Assembly: GCA_021772535.1 (NCBI GenBank)
Contig: JAJFLV010000047.1
Span: 1-39,091 of the forward strand
DNA: 39,091 bases
From: Opitutales bacterium
GTDB taxonomy: Bacteria; Verrucomicrobiota; Verrucomicrobiia; Opitutales; UBA2987
Direction of reading: 5' to 3'
Shown here in pieces: positions 25,668-34,516 of this stretch. The notes under the pieces were generated by a model. That model was not told the DNA's origin. It did not search any database and saw nothing but the letters and a program-made list of their open reading frames with translations. Each line of letters opens with the position of its first letter. Within the stretch, counting starts at the first letter, position 1. The position numbers and the translations under genes are program-made.

Positions 25668-26807
25668 ATGGCAAGAGTGGTACTTCAAAATTTGGTTAAA
25701 GATTTTGCGGGTGTGAAACACAAGACGGTTCGCGCGGTTAACGATATCAATCTCAACATTTCAGATCGGGAGTTCATGGTGCTGGTGGGGCCTTCAGGGT
25801 GTGGAAAGTCGACCAGTTTGCGCATGATTGCGGGTCTCGAAGAAGTAACCTCAGGAAAAATCTATATCGATGATCGCGTCGTCAACGATGTCCTTCCGAA
25901 GGACCGTGATATTGCGATGGTTTTTCAAAACTATGCTCTTTATCCCCACATGAACGTTTACGATAACATGGCGTTCGGCCTGAAATTGATGAAACTGCCG
26001 AAAGCAGAGATTCAAAAGAGAGTGGGGGAAGCCGCCCAGATTCTCAATATCGAGGAACTGCTGGATAGAAAACCGAAAGCTCTTTCCGGGGGGCAACAGC
26101 AGAGGGTTGCGGTGGGGCGGGCCATCGTTCGCAACCCCAAAGTATTCCTTTTTGACGAGCCGCTTTCTAATCTGGACGCGAAAATGCGTGGTTCCATGCG
26201 CAAGGAATTGTCCAAGCTGCACCTCCGCCTGGATTCGACCATGATTTATGTTACGCACGATCAAGTTGAAGCCATGACCATGGGAGACCGGATCACGGTT
26301 ATGGACGAGGGGCTTATCATGCAGACGGCCGATCCGCTGACTTTATACAACAGCCCGGAAAATATGTTTGTTGCGGGATTTATCGGCAGCCCTCCAATGA
26401 ATTTTTTTCACGGAATTCTGGAAAGCGATGGGGGGGATTTGTTTTTTAGGGAAAATAGCGCAGGTGATTCTCCCATCCGATTAAAACTAACGGACAAGCT
26501 GGCCCGATCGGCCGGCAGCCATTCGGGAAAAGAAATCGTTTTTGGAATCCGTCCCGAAAATATAAACGATGTGGTCAATGGATCCGGCACCGGCGGGCAG
26601 TCCACCATAACGGCCAGGCTGGAAGTTTCCGAAACGATGGGGTCGGAAACGCATTTACACCTGCACAGCGGCGGGCATTCTTTTATCGCGAGAATAGAAG
26701 CGGGCAAGCGTTATCACGTCAACGAAATGGTGACGGTCAAATTTAATCTGGAACATGGGCACCTCTTCGATCCCGTATCAAAAGATGTATTGAAGAGCAG
26801 CGCCTGA
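25668..26807 (+). CDS. ugpC: ABC transporter ATP-binding protein, UgpC/MalK type
   Basis: A 379-residue cytoplasmic ATPase of carbohydrate-uptake ABC importers. Walker A is GPSGCGKST, the Q-loop is VFQNYALYPHM, the signature is LSGGQQQRVAVGRAI, Walker B is VFLFDEPLSNLD and the H-loop is VTHDQ. A C-terminal TOBE/MalK regulatory domain starts near residue 240 (GFIGSPPMNFF). No permease or binding-protein gene is adjacent, so it probably serves one or more importers encoded elsewhere. The substrate is unknown; the UgpC name refers to the class. Confidence 0.9.
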   Translation: MARVVLQNLVKDFAGVKHKTVRAVNDINLNISDREFMVLVGPSGCGKSTSLRMIAGLEEVTSGKIYIDDRVVNDVLPKDRDIAMVFQNYALYPHMNVYDNMAFGLKLMKLPKAEIQKRVGEAAQILNIEELLDRKPKALSGGQQQRVAVGRAIVRNPKVFLFDEPLSNLDAKMRGSMRKELSKLHLRLDSTMIYVTHDQVEAMTMGDRITVMDEGLIMQTADPLTLYNSPENMFVAGFIGSPPMNFFHGILESDGGDLFFRENSAGDSPIRLKLTDKLARSAGSHSGKEIVFGIRPENINDVVNGSGTGGQSTITARLEVSETMGSETHLHLHSGGHSFIARIEAGKRYHVNEMVTVKFNLEHGHLFDPVSKDVLKSSA

Positions 26808-26830
26808 GGTCCAGTTGTTTTAGTTCAATC

Positions 26831-27799
26831 TTATTTCAGGTAAGTAAACGCTTCCGGTGAAACCTTGGGGATTTCCCCAGCCAAACGGTCCGGGGAAAAG
26901 TTGTCCTTGGGAAAATTCTGACCGAGTGCGGCGGCCAATACGAGGAAACGGGTTTTGGAACGGGTCCGCTCATCGAAAAAATCGATTGTTTTGGGGAAGC
27001 CCTCCTGGCCCATTCTTTTTACGCTGATAATTTTGAAAGACTTCAGGGGTTGGCCTTCCCTGTCGATCAATTCGGCTTTGAGCCATTGACGGCTTTTTTC
27101 TTCCAGCAAGATGCGAACAGCACCCAAAACGGGATTTTGTTTTTTAACGGTCTCGGGAGGATACATGAGAAAGGCAAAAACCGTTCGTCCCAATTTTCTG
27201 GATTTTCCCTCGAAAACATAAGTGGGCCAGTAGATGAAGGGCATTTGCAAATCGAAAGGGGAGACAACCAGTTCCGGGAAAATCGGCTCGAACAATTCCT
27301 CTCCCCCTAATTCCCTGGCCTCTTGGGGGGAGTTACGGCCAAGGCTCCATACTCTCGGCTGGGGGCCATTATGAACCAGCATGGCGGTATGGGTACCGAC
27401 TTCATTGCTTCCGGTTCCGAGGAATAAAATTCTAGTTCGGGCGCCGGAATCACTCCAGGTTCCCCAAAGCTGCCCATGATGAATAGAAGTCGGACCCCTG
27501 CGGGGCATGTGCTTCAATTCAAATTTGAAACTGTAGTCCCCGCCCAGCCGCTGCCGTCGAAAATCCTGCAAGATCCTTTCCCCTGCGAGTTGCTCCAACT
27601 CTTCCGTTGAGGAAATATGGGGCTGAGGCGGCGATGGCTCAATTTTCTCCTCCTGCCCGATTGCCGCTGGTAAGGAAAGCGGGAGGATGGGAATCAATAA
27701 CAAAACAGGCCACCAAATGCGGCACTGGGGTTGGGTATTGGAGGATAAGTCCCGTTTTACCGGGTAACCCGTTTCAAGGCTGCTCGGGAGTATCCGCAT
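26831..27799 (-). CDS. LolA-like periplasmic protein (lipoprotein-sorting family)
   Basis: About 322 residues. A basic start is followed by a signal-like hydrophobic segment (about 29-46; WWPVLLLIPILPLSLPAAIG), then a mature part with LQDFRRQRLGGDYSFKFELK and FIYWPTYVFEGKSRKLGR. The pattern fits proteins annotated as outer membrane lipoprotein-sorting (LolA-like beta fold), but I recognise it only loosely. The frame is open to 27844; I chose 27799 because AAGAAGGGG lies 6 bases before that ATG. It overlaps the end of secG by 26 bp, so it is probably coupled to it. Confidence 0.6.
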   Translation of the reverse strand: MRILPSSLETGYPVKRDLSSNTQPQCRIWWPVLLLIPILPLSLPAAIGQEEKIEPSPPQPHISSTEELEQLAGERILQDFRRQRLGGDYSFKFELKHMPRRGPTSIHHGQLWGTWSDSGARTRILFLGTGSNEVGTHTAMLVHNGPQPRVWSLGRNSPQEARELGGEELFEPIFPELVVSPFDLQMPFIYWPTYVFEGKSRKLGRTVFAFLMYPPETVKKQNPVLGAVRILLEEKSRQWLKAELIDREGQPLKSFKIISVKRMGQEGFPKTIDFFDERTRSKTRFLVLAAALGQNFPKDNFSPDRLAGEIPKVSPEAFTYLK

Positions 27800-28262
27800 C
27801 GGATTCCCCTTCTTGTTCTCCCTCTTGTTCGACCGTATCGGCATTGGCGTCGGCAGTTGCTGCGGCCCCCTCGATTGCTTCCAGGTCGGGGCTTTGCAAT
27901 AAAGTTGGGATGCTCAGTTCATCTCCGGAATTCTCGATTGGAAGTGGCGTCTCCGGCGCCGTCGCCGTATCGGAGATGCTGACCGGCAGGGAGCCTTCCT
28001 CAACCTGTGGTCCCCCGGCACCCGAAATATATCCCAGATAGAGTCCGAGACTGATAAGAAAAAAGGCCACCGTGGCGCCCATGGTCCACTTTTTAAGCAA
28101 ACCGCCGGCTTCGGCGCCGAAGGTTGACTCGGCCAGACCGCCGCCGAAGGCAGTGCCCAGACCGGCAGCGGTGTTTGCCCTCTGTAAGAGAATCAAAAAG
28201 ATCAGGAAAACACTTATTATTATTAAGAGTAGAGTAAAAAATGCTGAAATGATGCTGCCCAT
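27774..28262 (-). CDS. secG: Preprotein translocase subunit SecG
   Basis: SecG is a small inner-membrane partner of SecYE that helps protein export. The core is typical: a first membrane helix (about 5-26), LLQRANTAAGLGTAFGGGLA, STFGAEAGGLLKKWT and a second helix (about 60-82). The protein is 162 residues, longer than most; residues 85-162 form an acidic, low-complexity tail rich in D, E, A, T and P. It begins 211 bp after the parB stop. Confidence 0.92.
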   Translation of the reverse strand: MGSIISAFFTLLLIIISVFLIFLILLQRANTAAGLGTAFGGGLAESTFGAEAGGLLKKWTMGATVAFFLISLGLYLGYISGAGGPQVEEGSLPVSISDTATAPETPLPIENSGDELSIPTLLQSPDLEAIEGAAATADANADTVEQEGEQEGESDADTPEQP

Positions 28263-28317
28263 ATTTTCTTTCGGGTTCGGGTTCGGCTGGGTCGATTAAA
28301 CCCAGGGTTTCAAAAAT

Positions 28318-28346
28318 GTTAAATAGGGATCAGAACTCTTATTCAA
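28318..28346 (-). promoter_or_regulatory. Candidate promoter of secG
   Basis: On the minus strand TTGAAT (28341-28346) and TTTAAC (28318-28323) are spaced by 17 bp, about 56 bp before the secG start. Each box matches four consensus bases. An alternative -10, TATAAC, lies further upstream without a good -35. Confidence 0.32.
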
Positions 28347-28473
28347 TATCCGTGGTTATATTTTATGAAACATTGACATTAAATATGAAAGAGAGGCGAA
28401 AATGCAAATATGATGGCAAGAATCAAGAACTTAATGTTTGGTAATTTGAGCCAAGCGCCAATAAAATAGCATC

Positions 28474-29448
28474 TCAGGCGTTGATGCCCAGCTTTTCAAG
28501 GATGCGCTGCAAATCATCGTTGCCGTAGTATTCGATGACAATCCGGCCTTTTTTAGGAGTATGGCGAACTTTGACCTTGGTATTGAATCGAAGTTCCAGT
28601 TGATTTTCCACCGCCTTGATGGCGGTTGATTCCGAGACCGGACTTTTCCTTGGGCCGGTAGGCTTTTTCCCTTCGCGGTAACGGCGGGCCACCCGCTCGA
28701 GTTCGCGCACGCTGAGGCCGGCCTCGATGATTCGTCTGGAAACAAGTATGCGCTGTTCGCTGTCTTCGATTCCGAGGAGCACCTTGGCATGGCCGACGGA
28801 TAAAAGACCTTTGCTCAGATAGCCCTGGATTTCCCCCTCCAGCTGGAGCAGGCGGAGGGAGTTGGCGACGGTGGCGCGGCCTTTGCCAACACGTTCGGAG
28901 ACTCCTTCCTGAGTGAGATCGAAATCCCGGATGAGGCTGGCATAACCGAGGGCCTCTTCCACCGGGTTAAGCCCCTCGCGCTGCAAATTCTCGATCAGGG
29001 ACATGGCCGCGCTGGAAGCATCGCTGGCCACCACCACGCGGGCGGGAATTTTCTTCAATTTCAATTCCTGGCAGGCCCGATAACGGCGTTCTCCGGCTAT
29101 TATCTGAAATTCACGGTCTACCTGGCGTACCACGATCGGTTGCAAGAGACCTTCGGAGCGTATGCTCTCGGCCAGTTCCCGTACCTGCCCGGCATCGATC
29201 TCGCGCCTGGGCTGGTAGGGGTTTGGAGTGATTCGATCAATCGATATTTCCCTGAATTCACCTGTTGTGGACAGATTCTTTTCGTCCGTGGGCAGGCTTT
29301 TTTTATTTTTCCGTGAAACGGATCCGGAAGAGCCGGCGGCCTTACCGGTTTTTTTTGAGGTTTCCCCGGGTTTGATGCCCGGTCCGGCAACGCCTCCAGA
29401 AATCAGGCTCCCCAATCCTCGGCCCAGTCGATTTTTAGTTTTCGCCAT
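28474..29448 (-). CDS. parB: Chromosome-partitioning protein ParB
   Basis: A 324-residue protein with the conserved ParB N-terminus (RLGRGLGSLI). The CTP-binding domain follows (ITPNPYQPRREID, GLLQPIVVRQ, GERRYRACQ), then the helix-turn-helix domain (SLIENLQREGLNPVEEALGY, VSERVGKGRATVANSLRLL) and a dimerisation tail. ParB spreads from parS sites and directs origin segregation and SMC loading. parA, the usual neighbour, is not adjacent; a LysM protein is upstream instead. I found no convincing parS in this window. Confidence 0.95.
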   Translation of the reverse strand: MAKTKNRLGRGLGSLISGGVAGPGIKPGETSKKTGKAAGSSGSVSRKNKKSLPTDEKNLSTTGEFREISIDRITPNPYQPRREIDAGQVRELAESIRSEGLLQPIVVRQVDREFQIIAGERRYRACQELKLKKIPARVVVASDASSAAMSLIENLQREGLNPVEEALGYASLIRDFDLTQEGVSERVGKGRATVANSLRLLQLEGEIQGYLSKGLLSVGHAKVLLGIEDSEQRILVSRRIIEAGLSVRELERVARRYREGKKPTGPRKSPVSESTAIKAVENQLELRFNTKVKVRHTPKKGRIVIEYYGNDDLQRILEKLGINA

Positions 29449-29464
29449 GGAAAAATTTGATTAC

Positions 29465-30118
29465 TTATTTGCGGGATTGGGGCACGAAGATCGTTTGACC
29501 GGCCTGGAGGTCTTTGGGGTTGGTGATTTTGTTGGCATTTTGGATATCCGCGACCGTGGATTGGAATTTTTTTGCGATAGCAGATAGTGTGTCGCCGCTT
29601 TCCACTGTATAGGCAACCCCTTCTTTCGGATAGTCGTCAGAAAAAATTCGGGTCTGGTTGATCTCGGGCTTTGCCGCGACCGATTCCGCGAGGGCTTTGA
29701 TGGCTTGCTGGGTTTGCAGGGCGAGGCGCTCCATCTGGCTGCCGACCTCCCGGATAATTTCCGATTTTTCAGCATCCAGGCGAGCCAGCAGTTCCTCTCT
29801 GGTGGAGGCCAACCGGTTGTTCAATTCCGTGACCGTGGCGAGCCGGGCGAGACTGTTTTCCTGTTGTTCGAGGCGGGTTCGGAGGAGATTTTTCAAATCC
29901 TGGTTTTCTCTGGAAAGTCTTTCCAGTTCCAGGTTGAGGCGGGCCATCTGCTGCCGCAAGAGGGCCAGATCCTCCTTCATATCGGCCAATTCGATTTTTT
30001 CGCTATCGATGATTTTGGGCGATTTTTTGGACAGCGCGGAGTAAGCCGGATTAATCCATAAAAGCCCCAATGCAAGGGTGCAGACGACACATAAAACCTG
30101 TCTTTTTACTCTGAGCAT
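29465..30118 (-). CDS. Secreted coiled-coil protein with C-terminal LysM domain
   Basis: A 217-residue protein with a signal peptide (about 1-27, ending near NPAYSA). A long charged heptad-like coiled coil spans about 38-150, and one LysM peptidoglycan-binding domain lies at about 168-213 (YTVESGDTLSAIAKKF, NPKDLQAGQTIFVP). It likely acts in the periplasm at the cell wall, as a scaffold or adaptor rather than an enzyme, since no catalytic domain is seen. CAGGAGGAGG lies just before the ATG, an excellent ribosome site. parB follows after 16 bp. Confidence 0.88.
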   Translation of the reverse strand: MLRVKRQVLCVVCTLALGLLWINPAYSALSKKSPKIIDSEKIELADMKEDLALLRQQMARLNLELERLSRENQDLKNLLRTRLEQQENSLARLATVTELNNRLASTREELLARLDAEKSEIIREVGSQMERLALQTQQAIKALAESVAAKPEINQTRIFSDDYPKEGVAYTVESGDTLSAIAKKFQSTVADIQNANKITNPKDLQAGQTIFVPQSRK

Positions 30119-30143
30119 AGGCCTCCTCCTGAGGGTTCTTTAA

Positions 30144-30172
30144 GGTAAACTTTCTCCATCGGTGAATGTCAA
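30144..30172 (-). promoter_or_regulatory. Candidate promoter of the LysM-parB unit
   Basis: On the minus strand a perfect TTGACA (30167-30172) and TTTACC (30144-30149) are separated by 17 bp, about 26 bp before the start of the LysM gene. The -10 box is weak. It implies that LysM-parB can be transcribed separately from der-fmt. Confidence 0.45.
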
Positions 30173-30193
30173 ATGAATCGTCGGTTCGAGGGG

Positions 30194-31201
30194 CTACTTT
30201 TTCTTTTTAAATTTAACCCATGGATTGGGTGAACTGAGAGGCAGCATTTCTCCGCCTGCGAGGAGAGTTCCGGTTGAAAAAGGAAAACCCCTGATAAATT
30301 CAGCGACCGGAAGCATTCTCCCGCCCGGTCTTTGCAAAAACAGGAATCGCAAAATTCCCTCACCGGTGGCAACATCAAGGGCAGTGCCGCCGGAATTTAT
30401 TACTTCTCCCGGTTGGCCGCTGAAGGGTTCTTCGCCAGCGGCGGCCTTTCCTATCTTTATTCGTACCCCATTGTAATCAAAACAGCAGCCCGGCCAGGGC
30501 TGCAAGGCTCGTATGCGATCGACCAGTTGGTGCGCCGAGTGGCGGAAATCGAGGCAGCCGTCGCTTTTTCTTATGAACCTGGTATAAGTTGCCTGGGTAG
30601 AATCTTGCTCCCGAAAATTTGCTTCGCCCTGAAATAGAGCAGGCAGGCACCGGCGGAGAAGCGGGACGGAGGCTAGGCTTAGCTTTCCCCGTAATTCGGC
30701 GGTGGTATCGTCCAGGTTTATGGGGACCGGTTGGCAATCAAGGACGGGTCCGGCATCTACCTTGGGCGCTATACCCATGAAGGAGACGCCCGTTTCGGTT
30801 TCACCCGCGGCAATGGCCGCCTCGATGGGGGCAGGCCCCCGGTAGGCAGGCAGAATCGAGGTGTGTAAATTAAAGACTCCCAGAGAGGGAAAATCGAGCA
30901 GGTCCTGTTTGAGAATGTGGCCGTAGGACATGACCAGAATGAGGTCGCAGCCAAGTTCCCGCAGCCAATCGAGATCCGGCGATCCTATTTTTTCCGGCTG
31001 ACGCAAAGGCAGGCCTTTTCCCAGTGTCCACTCTTTGACCGGATTGGCTGTTAGTTTCAATCCGCGCCCCGATGGTTTATCCATTCCCGTGAAGACTCCG
31101 GCCAGTCGGATATTCAGTCGTTGTTGATTTACAAAAAGGTCCTCCAGCATCGGCAGGGCGATGGAATCAGAACCCATAAAAACTGTTGTTACCGGTTCCA
31201 A
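30194..31201 (-). CDS. fmt: Methionyl-tRNA formyltransferase
   Basis: A 335-residue enzyme that formylates initiator Met-tRNA using 10-formyl-tetrahydrofolate. The N-terminal hydrolase fold has VFMGSDSIALPML, the catalytic Asn/His stretch FNLHTSILPAYRGPAPIEAA, and GVSFMGIAPKVDAGPVL. The C-terminal tRNA-binding domain begins near residue 210 (YTRFIRKSDGCLDF). It ends in a short Lys run. It starts 8 bp after der, so it is in the same transcript. Confidence 0.94.
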   Translation of the reverse strand: MEPVTTVFMGSDSIALPMLEDLFVNQQRLNIRLAGVFTGMDKPSGRGLKLTANPVKEWTLGKGLPLRQPEKIGSPDLDWLRELGCDLILVMSYGHILKQDLLDFPSLGVFNLHTSILPAYRGPAPIEAAIAAGETETGVSFMGIAPKVDAGPVLDCQPVPINLDDTTAELRGKLSLASVPLLRRCLPALFQGEANFREQDSTQATYTRFIRKSDGCLDFRHSAHQLVDRIRALQPWPGCCFDYNGVRIKIGKAAAGEEPFSGQPGEVINSGGTALDVATGEGILRFLFLQRPGGRMLPVAEFIRGFPFSTGTLLAGGEMLPLSSPNPWVKFKKKK

Positions 31202-31209
31202 GGGAAATG

Positions 31210-32643
31210 CTATCCTTTTCGGTCAGGTAATTTATTCCTCACTTGAGGCTGGTAAAAGTCTTTGGAACGTTTCGGTTTTCCGGCCAACTTGAAACGCATC
31301 GGGCAGCCCTGCAGGTCGAACTCGGCGTGGAAACCTTTTTCCAGGTAGCGGCGGTAACGGTCGTCGAGGTTGGCAGCCAGGTTGCAGTAGAGCCTGATCT
31401 GAAAGGGCCGGGCGCCGGTCTGCACGGCATAATAAACCTTGAAGCGCTTCCCCTTGATTATCGGGGGGCGTTGGCGTTCGGTCAGTTCAGCGATCAGGCG
31501 ATTGAGCTTCGGGGTGGAAAGTTGAGTCGATTGAATTTTGTCCAGTTGGCGAGCCTCGAAAAGGATTTTATGGATTGAGAATCCCTTTAAGGCGGAGACA
31601 AAAAGGATCGGGCTGTCCGGTAAAAAAAATAGCTCCTTGTAAATGGCTTTGGAAAATTTCTGGCGAAAATCTTTTTCATTTTCATATCCCTTGAGAGGTT
31701 CGCGCTGGAAGGCTTCGAGAGCCAGGTCCCATTTATTGACCACCACTGCCAGGGTTTTTCCGGATTTGATAATATGCCCGGCCAGGGACTTGTCCTGTTT
31801 GGTCACTCCGCTGAGGGCGTCGAGAACGAGAAAAACGACATCGGCCCGGTCCATAGCACTCTCCGACCGCAGGGATGAAAAAAACTCCAGGGAGGAACTC
31901 ATCTTACCCTTTTTACGAACTCCAGCCGTGTCGATGAGCCGGAAAGGCCAGGTGCCTCCTTCTTTGGGGCGGTAATCGAGGTCCAGTGAAACAGAGTCGC
32001 GAGTGGTTCCAGGCACCTCGGTGACAACCAATCTTTCGGATTTGAAAAGACGATTGCAAATGGAGGACTTTCCCACATTGGGGCGACCGGCGAAACAGAT
32101 TTGAATACGCCCTTCCCCGGTTTCTTCCACGGGTTGAGGTTTAGGCCCGAGAGCCTCGTCAATGCTCTCCCGCAAAGTGCCAGTCCCGCGTCCATGTTCC
32201 GCCGATATCAAGTAGGATTGGTCGAAACCCAGGCGGGCAAAATCCGCTCCCAGAGATTCATGCCGGTCCGTGTCGATTTTATTGATAACGAGGATCGGTT
32301 CTTTTCCGTATTGGCGCAATTTCTCTGCCACGGCCTCGTCCAGCGGGGTGCATCCATCCCGGCCGTCCACCATAAAGAGGATGAGTCCGGCCGCCTGAAT
32401 GGCGAAGTTGACCTGTTCTTCCACCGCCCGGACAAGGATTTCTTTGCTTTCACCGGCATCCAGTCCGATGCCTCCAGTGTCCATGAGGATGAAATCGTTG
32501 TCGATTTCCACAGCGTTGACATCGCGGGTGACCCCCGGCTCGTCATGGACGATGGCAATGCGCCGCCCCGCCAGGCGGTTGAAAAGCCGGCTCTTGCCCA
32601 CATTGGGTCTGCCCACTAGGGCTACACTGCGCTCATTATTCAT
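31210..32643 (-). CDS. der: Ribosome biogenesis GTPase Der (EngA)
   Basis: A 477-residue double GTPase needed for 50S subunit assembly. The first G domain has GRPNVGKS (11-18), DEPGVTRD, DTGG and NKID. The second has GRPNVGKS at about 187, VPGTTRD, DTAGVRKKGK and NKWD. A C-terminal KH-like domain follows (GKRFKVYYAVQTGARP). The length and order are standard. It lies 19 bp after the alaT-like gene and 8 bp before fmt. Confidence 0.97.
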   Translation of the reverse strand: MNNERSVALVGRPNVGKSRLFNRLAGRRIAIVHDEPGVTRDVNAVEIDNDFILMDTGGIGLDAGESKEILVRAVEEQVNFAIQAAGLILFMVDGRDGCTPLDEAVAEKLRQYGKEPILVINKIDTDRHESLGADFARLGFDQSYLISAEHGRGTGTLRESIDEALGPKPQPVEETGEGRIQICFAGRPNVGKSSICNRLFKSERLVVTEVPGTTRDSVSLDLDYRPKEGGTWPFRLIDTAGVRKKGKMSSSLEFFSSLRSESAMDRADVVFLVLDALSGVTKQDKSLAGHIIKSGKTLAVVVNKWDLALEAFQREPLKGYENEKDFRQKFSKAIYKELFFLPDSPILFVSALKGFSIHKILFEARQLDKIQSTQLSTPKLNRLIAELTERQRPPIIKGKRFKVYYAVQTGARPFQIRLYCNLAANLDDRYRRYLEKGFHAEFDLQGCPMRFKLAGKPKRSKDFYQPQVRNKLPDRKG

Positions 32644-32662
32644 CTTTAGTTTTCAAATTAAT

Positions 32663-33835
32663 TTATCCTAAATTCTGTAAAAATTGCTCGATCCGTGAGA
32701 CGGCTTCGATCAAGAGGTCGTAACCAGTGGCAAAGCTGGCCCTGACAAAACCCTTTCCGCTGGGGCCGAAGGCGGTTCCGGGAACCACTGCCACCTTCTG
32801 TTCTTTGAGTAAACGGTGGCAGAACTGCTCCTCGGACAAACCGGTTGATCGAATATCCGGAAAAGCGTAAAAGGTTCCTTTGGGCAAATGGCAAGGCAAA
32901 CCGATCTCGTTGAAACGGCGCACAATGTAATCGCGCCGCCGCAGGTATTGCTGGCGCATTGACTCGACCGCCTCCTGGCCATGGCGGAGGGCCTCCAAAG
33001 CGGCTTCCTGACTGACGATGGGGGCACAGAGCATCCCGTATTGATGGACACTGGTCATGGCCTCGATCAAGGGGGCCGGGCCGCAGGCGAATCCAATGCG
33101 AAACCCGGTCATGGCAAAGGCCTTGGAGACGCCGTGGAGAAAAAGGACGCGCTCTTTCATCCCGGGCAAGGCTGCGATGCTGCGGTGTTTTTGACCATAG
33201 GAAAGTTCGGCATAGATCTCGTCTGAAATGATGAGCAAATCCTTTTCCTCGGCAAATCGGGCAACACTGGCCATAGAATCGGCTTCCAGCACGCCTCCGG
33301 TCGGGTTGGTGGGGAAGTTGAGCAAGAGCGCTTTGCAGCCCGGCTGCCAGGCCTTGGCCAGCGTTTCCGGATTCAGTGAAAATTGGTCCTCCGCAGAGGT
33401 GGCAACGGGGACTCCCAGGCCATGGGACAGTTGGATGCAGGGATGGTAGGCCACATAACAGGGTTCGTGGTAAAGGGCTTTGTCGCCTGGATTGATGAAT
33501 GCCCGCAGAGCCGCATCAAGCCCTTCCGATACTCCGGTTGTGACGAGAATTTCATTTTCCGGATGATAACCGAGACCGAAATGTTCTTCAACATAATCGG
33601 AAATGGCCCTTCTGAGCTGGATCAGGCCGAGATTGTCGGTATAACTGGTTTTACCGCGTTCGAGGGCAAAAATAGCGGCTTCGCGGATTCTCCAGGGGGT
33701 GTGGAAATCGGGTTCCCCGATGCCAAGGGAGATCGCATCGGGCATTTTCGAGACAATGGAGAAAAATTCCCTAATGCCCGAGCACGGCAGGCCCTGGACA
33801 TGCCTGGCGACAAAGCGGGAGGTATCCTCATTCAT
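32663..33835 (-). CDS. Class I/II PLP aminotransferase, alanine-type (AlaT/PatA-like)
   Basis: A 390-residue fold type I aminotransferase. Motifs are LGIGEPDFHTP, NFPTNPTGGVL, SDEIYAELSYG and the PLP lysine in HGVSKAFAMTGFRIGF. It follows an Lrp-family regulator by 26 bp. In Bacillus subtilis an Lrp-type gene and a similar aminotransferase form the alaR-alaT pair for alanine synthesis, so alanine/pyruvate transamination is a fair guess. Other substrates such as aspartate or acetyl-diaminopimelate are possible. Confidence 0.85.
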   Translation of the reverse strand: MNEDTSRFVARHVQGLPCSGIREFFSIVSKMPDAISLGIGEPDFHTPWRIREAAIFALERGKTSYTDNLGLIQLRRAISDYVEEHFGLGYHPENEILVTTGVSEGLDAALRAFINPGDKALYHEPCYVAYHPCIQLSHGLGVPVATSAEDQFSLNPETLAKAWQPGCKALLLNFPTNPTGGVLEADSMASVARFAEEKDLLIISDEIYAELSYGQKHRSIAALPGMKERVLFLHGVSKAFAMTGFRIGFACGPAPLIEAMTSVHQYGMLCAPIVSQEAALEALRHGQEAVESMRQQYLRRRDYIVRRFNEIGLPCHLPKGTFYAFPDIRSTGLSEEQFCHRLLKEQKVAVVPGTAFGPSGKGFVRASFATGYDLLIEAVSRIEQFLQNLG

Positions 33836-33861
33836 GGATATTGAGAATTATCCGGATCAGT

Positions 33862-34344
33862 TCAGGGACTGATGGCCGGTTTATCGGGGTCGCCGCGCTC
33901 CCCTCCAAGGTAATAGCCCTGTTCCTTGTAAGCCCGAAGGAGGAAATGGGTTACGGTGGAAAGGACGCCTTCGATGGTGGCCAGTTTCTCCGAGACGAAA
34001 GCGGCAACATCGTGCAGGTTGGCTCCCTTTACGACACAGAGCAAATCATAGCCGCCGGACATGAGGTAGCAGGTTTCCACTTCGTCGAAACGGCTGATAC
34101 GCTCACCCATGCGGTCAAAGCCTCCTTCCCGTTCGGGTGAAATTTTAACTTCGATGAGAGCCCGCACATGGTTGCCGGCGTCAACATTGGGATGCAGCAC
34201 GGGCCGCCAGCCGAGGAGAACTTTTTCGGCTTTCAGCTTTTCCAATTCGCTTTCCACTTCGGCTTGTTCCAGCCCCAGGATTTCCGCCATTTGCAGGGTG
34301 GAAAGGTTTTCGCTTTCGAGGAGGAGTTTGAGCAGTTTATTCAT
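33862..34344 (-). CDS. Lrp/AsnC family transcriptional regulator
   Basis: A 160-residue regulator. An N-terminal winged helix-turn-helix (about 5-50; LSTLQMAEILGLEQAEVESE) precedes the RAM ligand-binding domain (about 60-140; ALIEVKISPE, VETCYLMSGGYDLLCVVKG). Lrp-type proteins sense amino acids as octamers or dimers. It probably controls the aminotransferase gene 26 bp downstream and itself. A 73-bp MITE copy ends the neighbouring ggt gene about 100 bp upstream, so this short region must hold the promoter; none was clear to me. Confidence 0.9.
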   Translation of the reverse strand: MNKLLKLLLESENLSTLQMAEILGLEQAEVESELEKLKAEKVLLGWRPVLHPNVDAGNHVRALIEVKISPEREGGFDRMGERISRFDEVETCYLMSGGYDLLCVVKGANLHDVAAFVSEKLATIEGVLSTVTHFLLRAYKEQGYYLGGERGDPDKPAISP

Positions 34345-34443
34345 GAATCTATGAGTGAGTGTTCGACATAGTGTTTTAATAAATCATTAACACGCAATAT
34401 CAATGGGGGGTAATCTTTCAAATCAGGACGCTGCCAGCCTACC

Positions 34444-34516
34444 TAGAACCTATCTCGAATTCGCAGATGCATAATTGCTCTCTGCATCAACATCATCGAA
34501 TTTGAGATAGGTTCTA
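34444..34516. mobile_element. MITE-like element, short copy (73 bp)
   Basis: Terminal inverted repeats TAGAACCTATCTCGAATTCG (34444-34463) and, at the other end, the complement of TAGAACCTATCTCAAATTCG differ at one base. Read on the minus strand, its first 48 bases match the start of the 278-bp copy at 4716 with one difference, and its last 25 or so match that copy's right end. It therefore looks like the same element without the internal palindromes. The outer TA at each side fits TA target duplication. Its last three bases (34514-34516) are the ggt stop codon. Confidence 0.82.

Noticed and set aside
29305-29320. parS-like GTGAAAC sequence inside parB
   Set aside because: Only about 11 of 16 positions fit the parS palindrome and the left half is poor. 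Other partial hits (near 13588 and 25713) match one half only.
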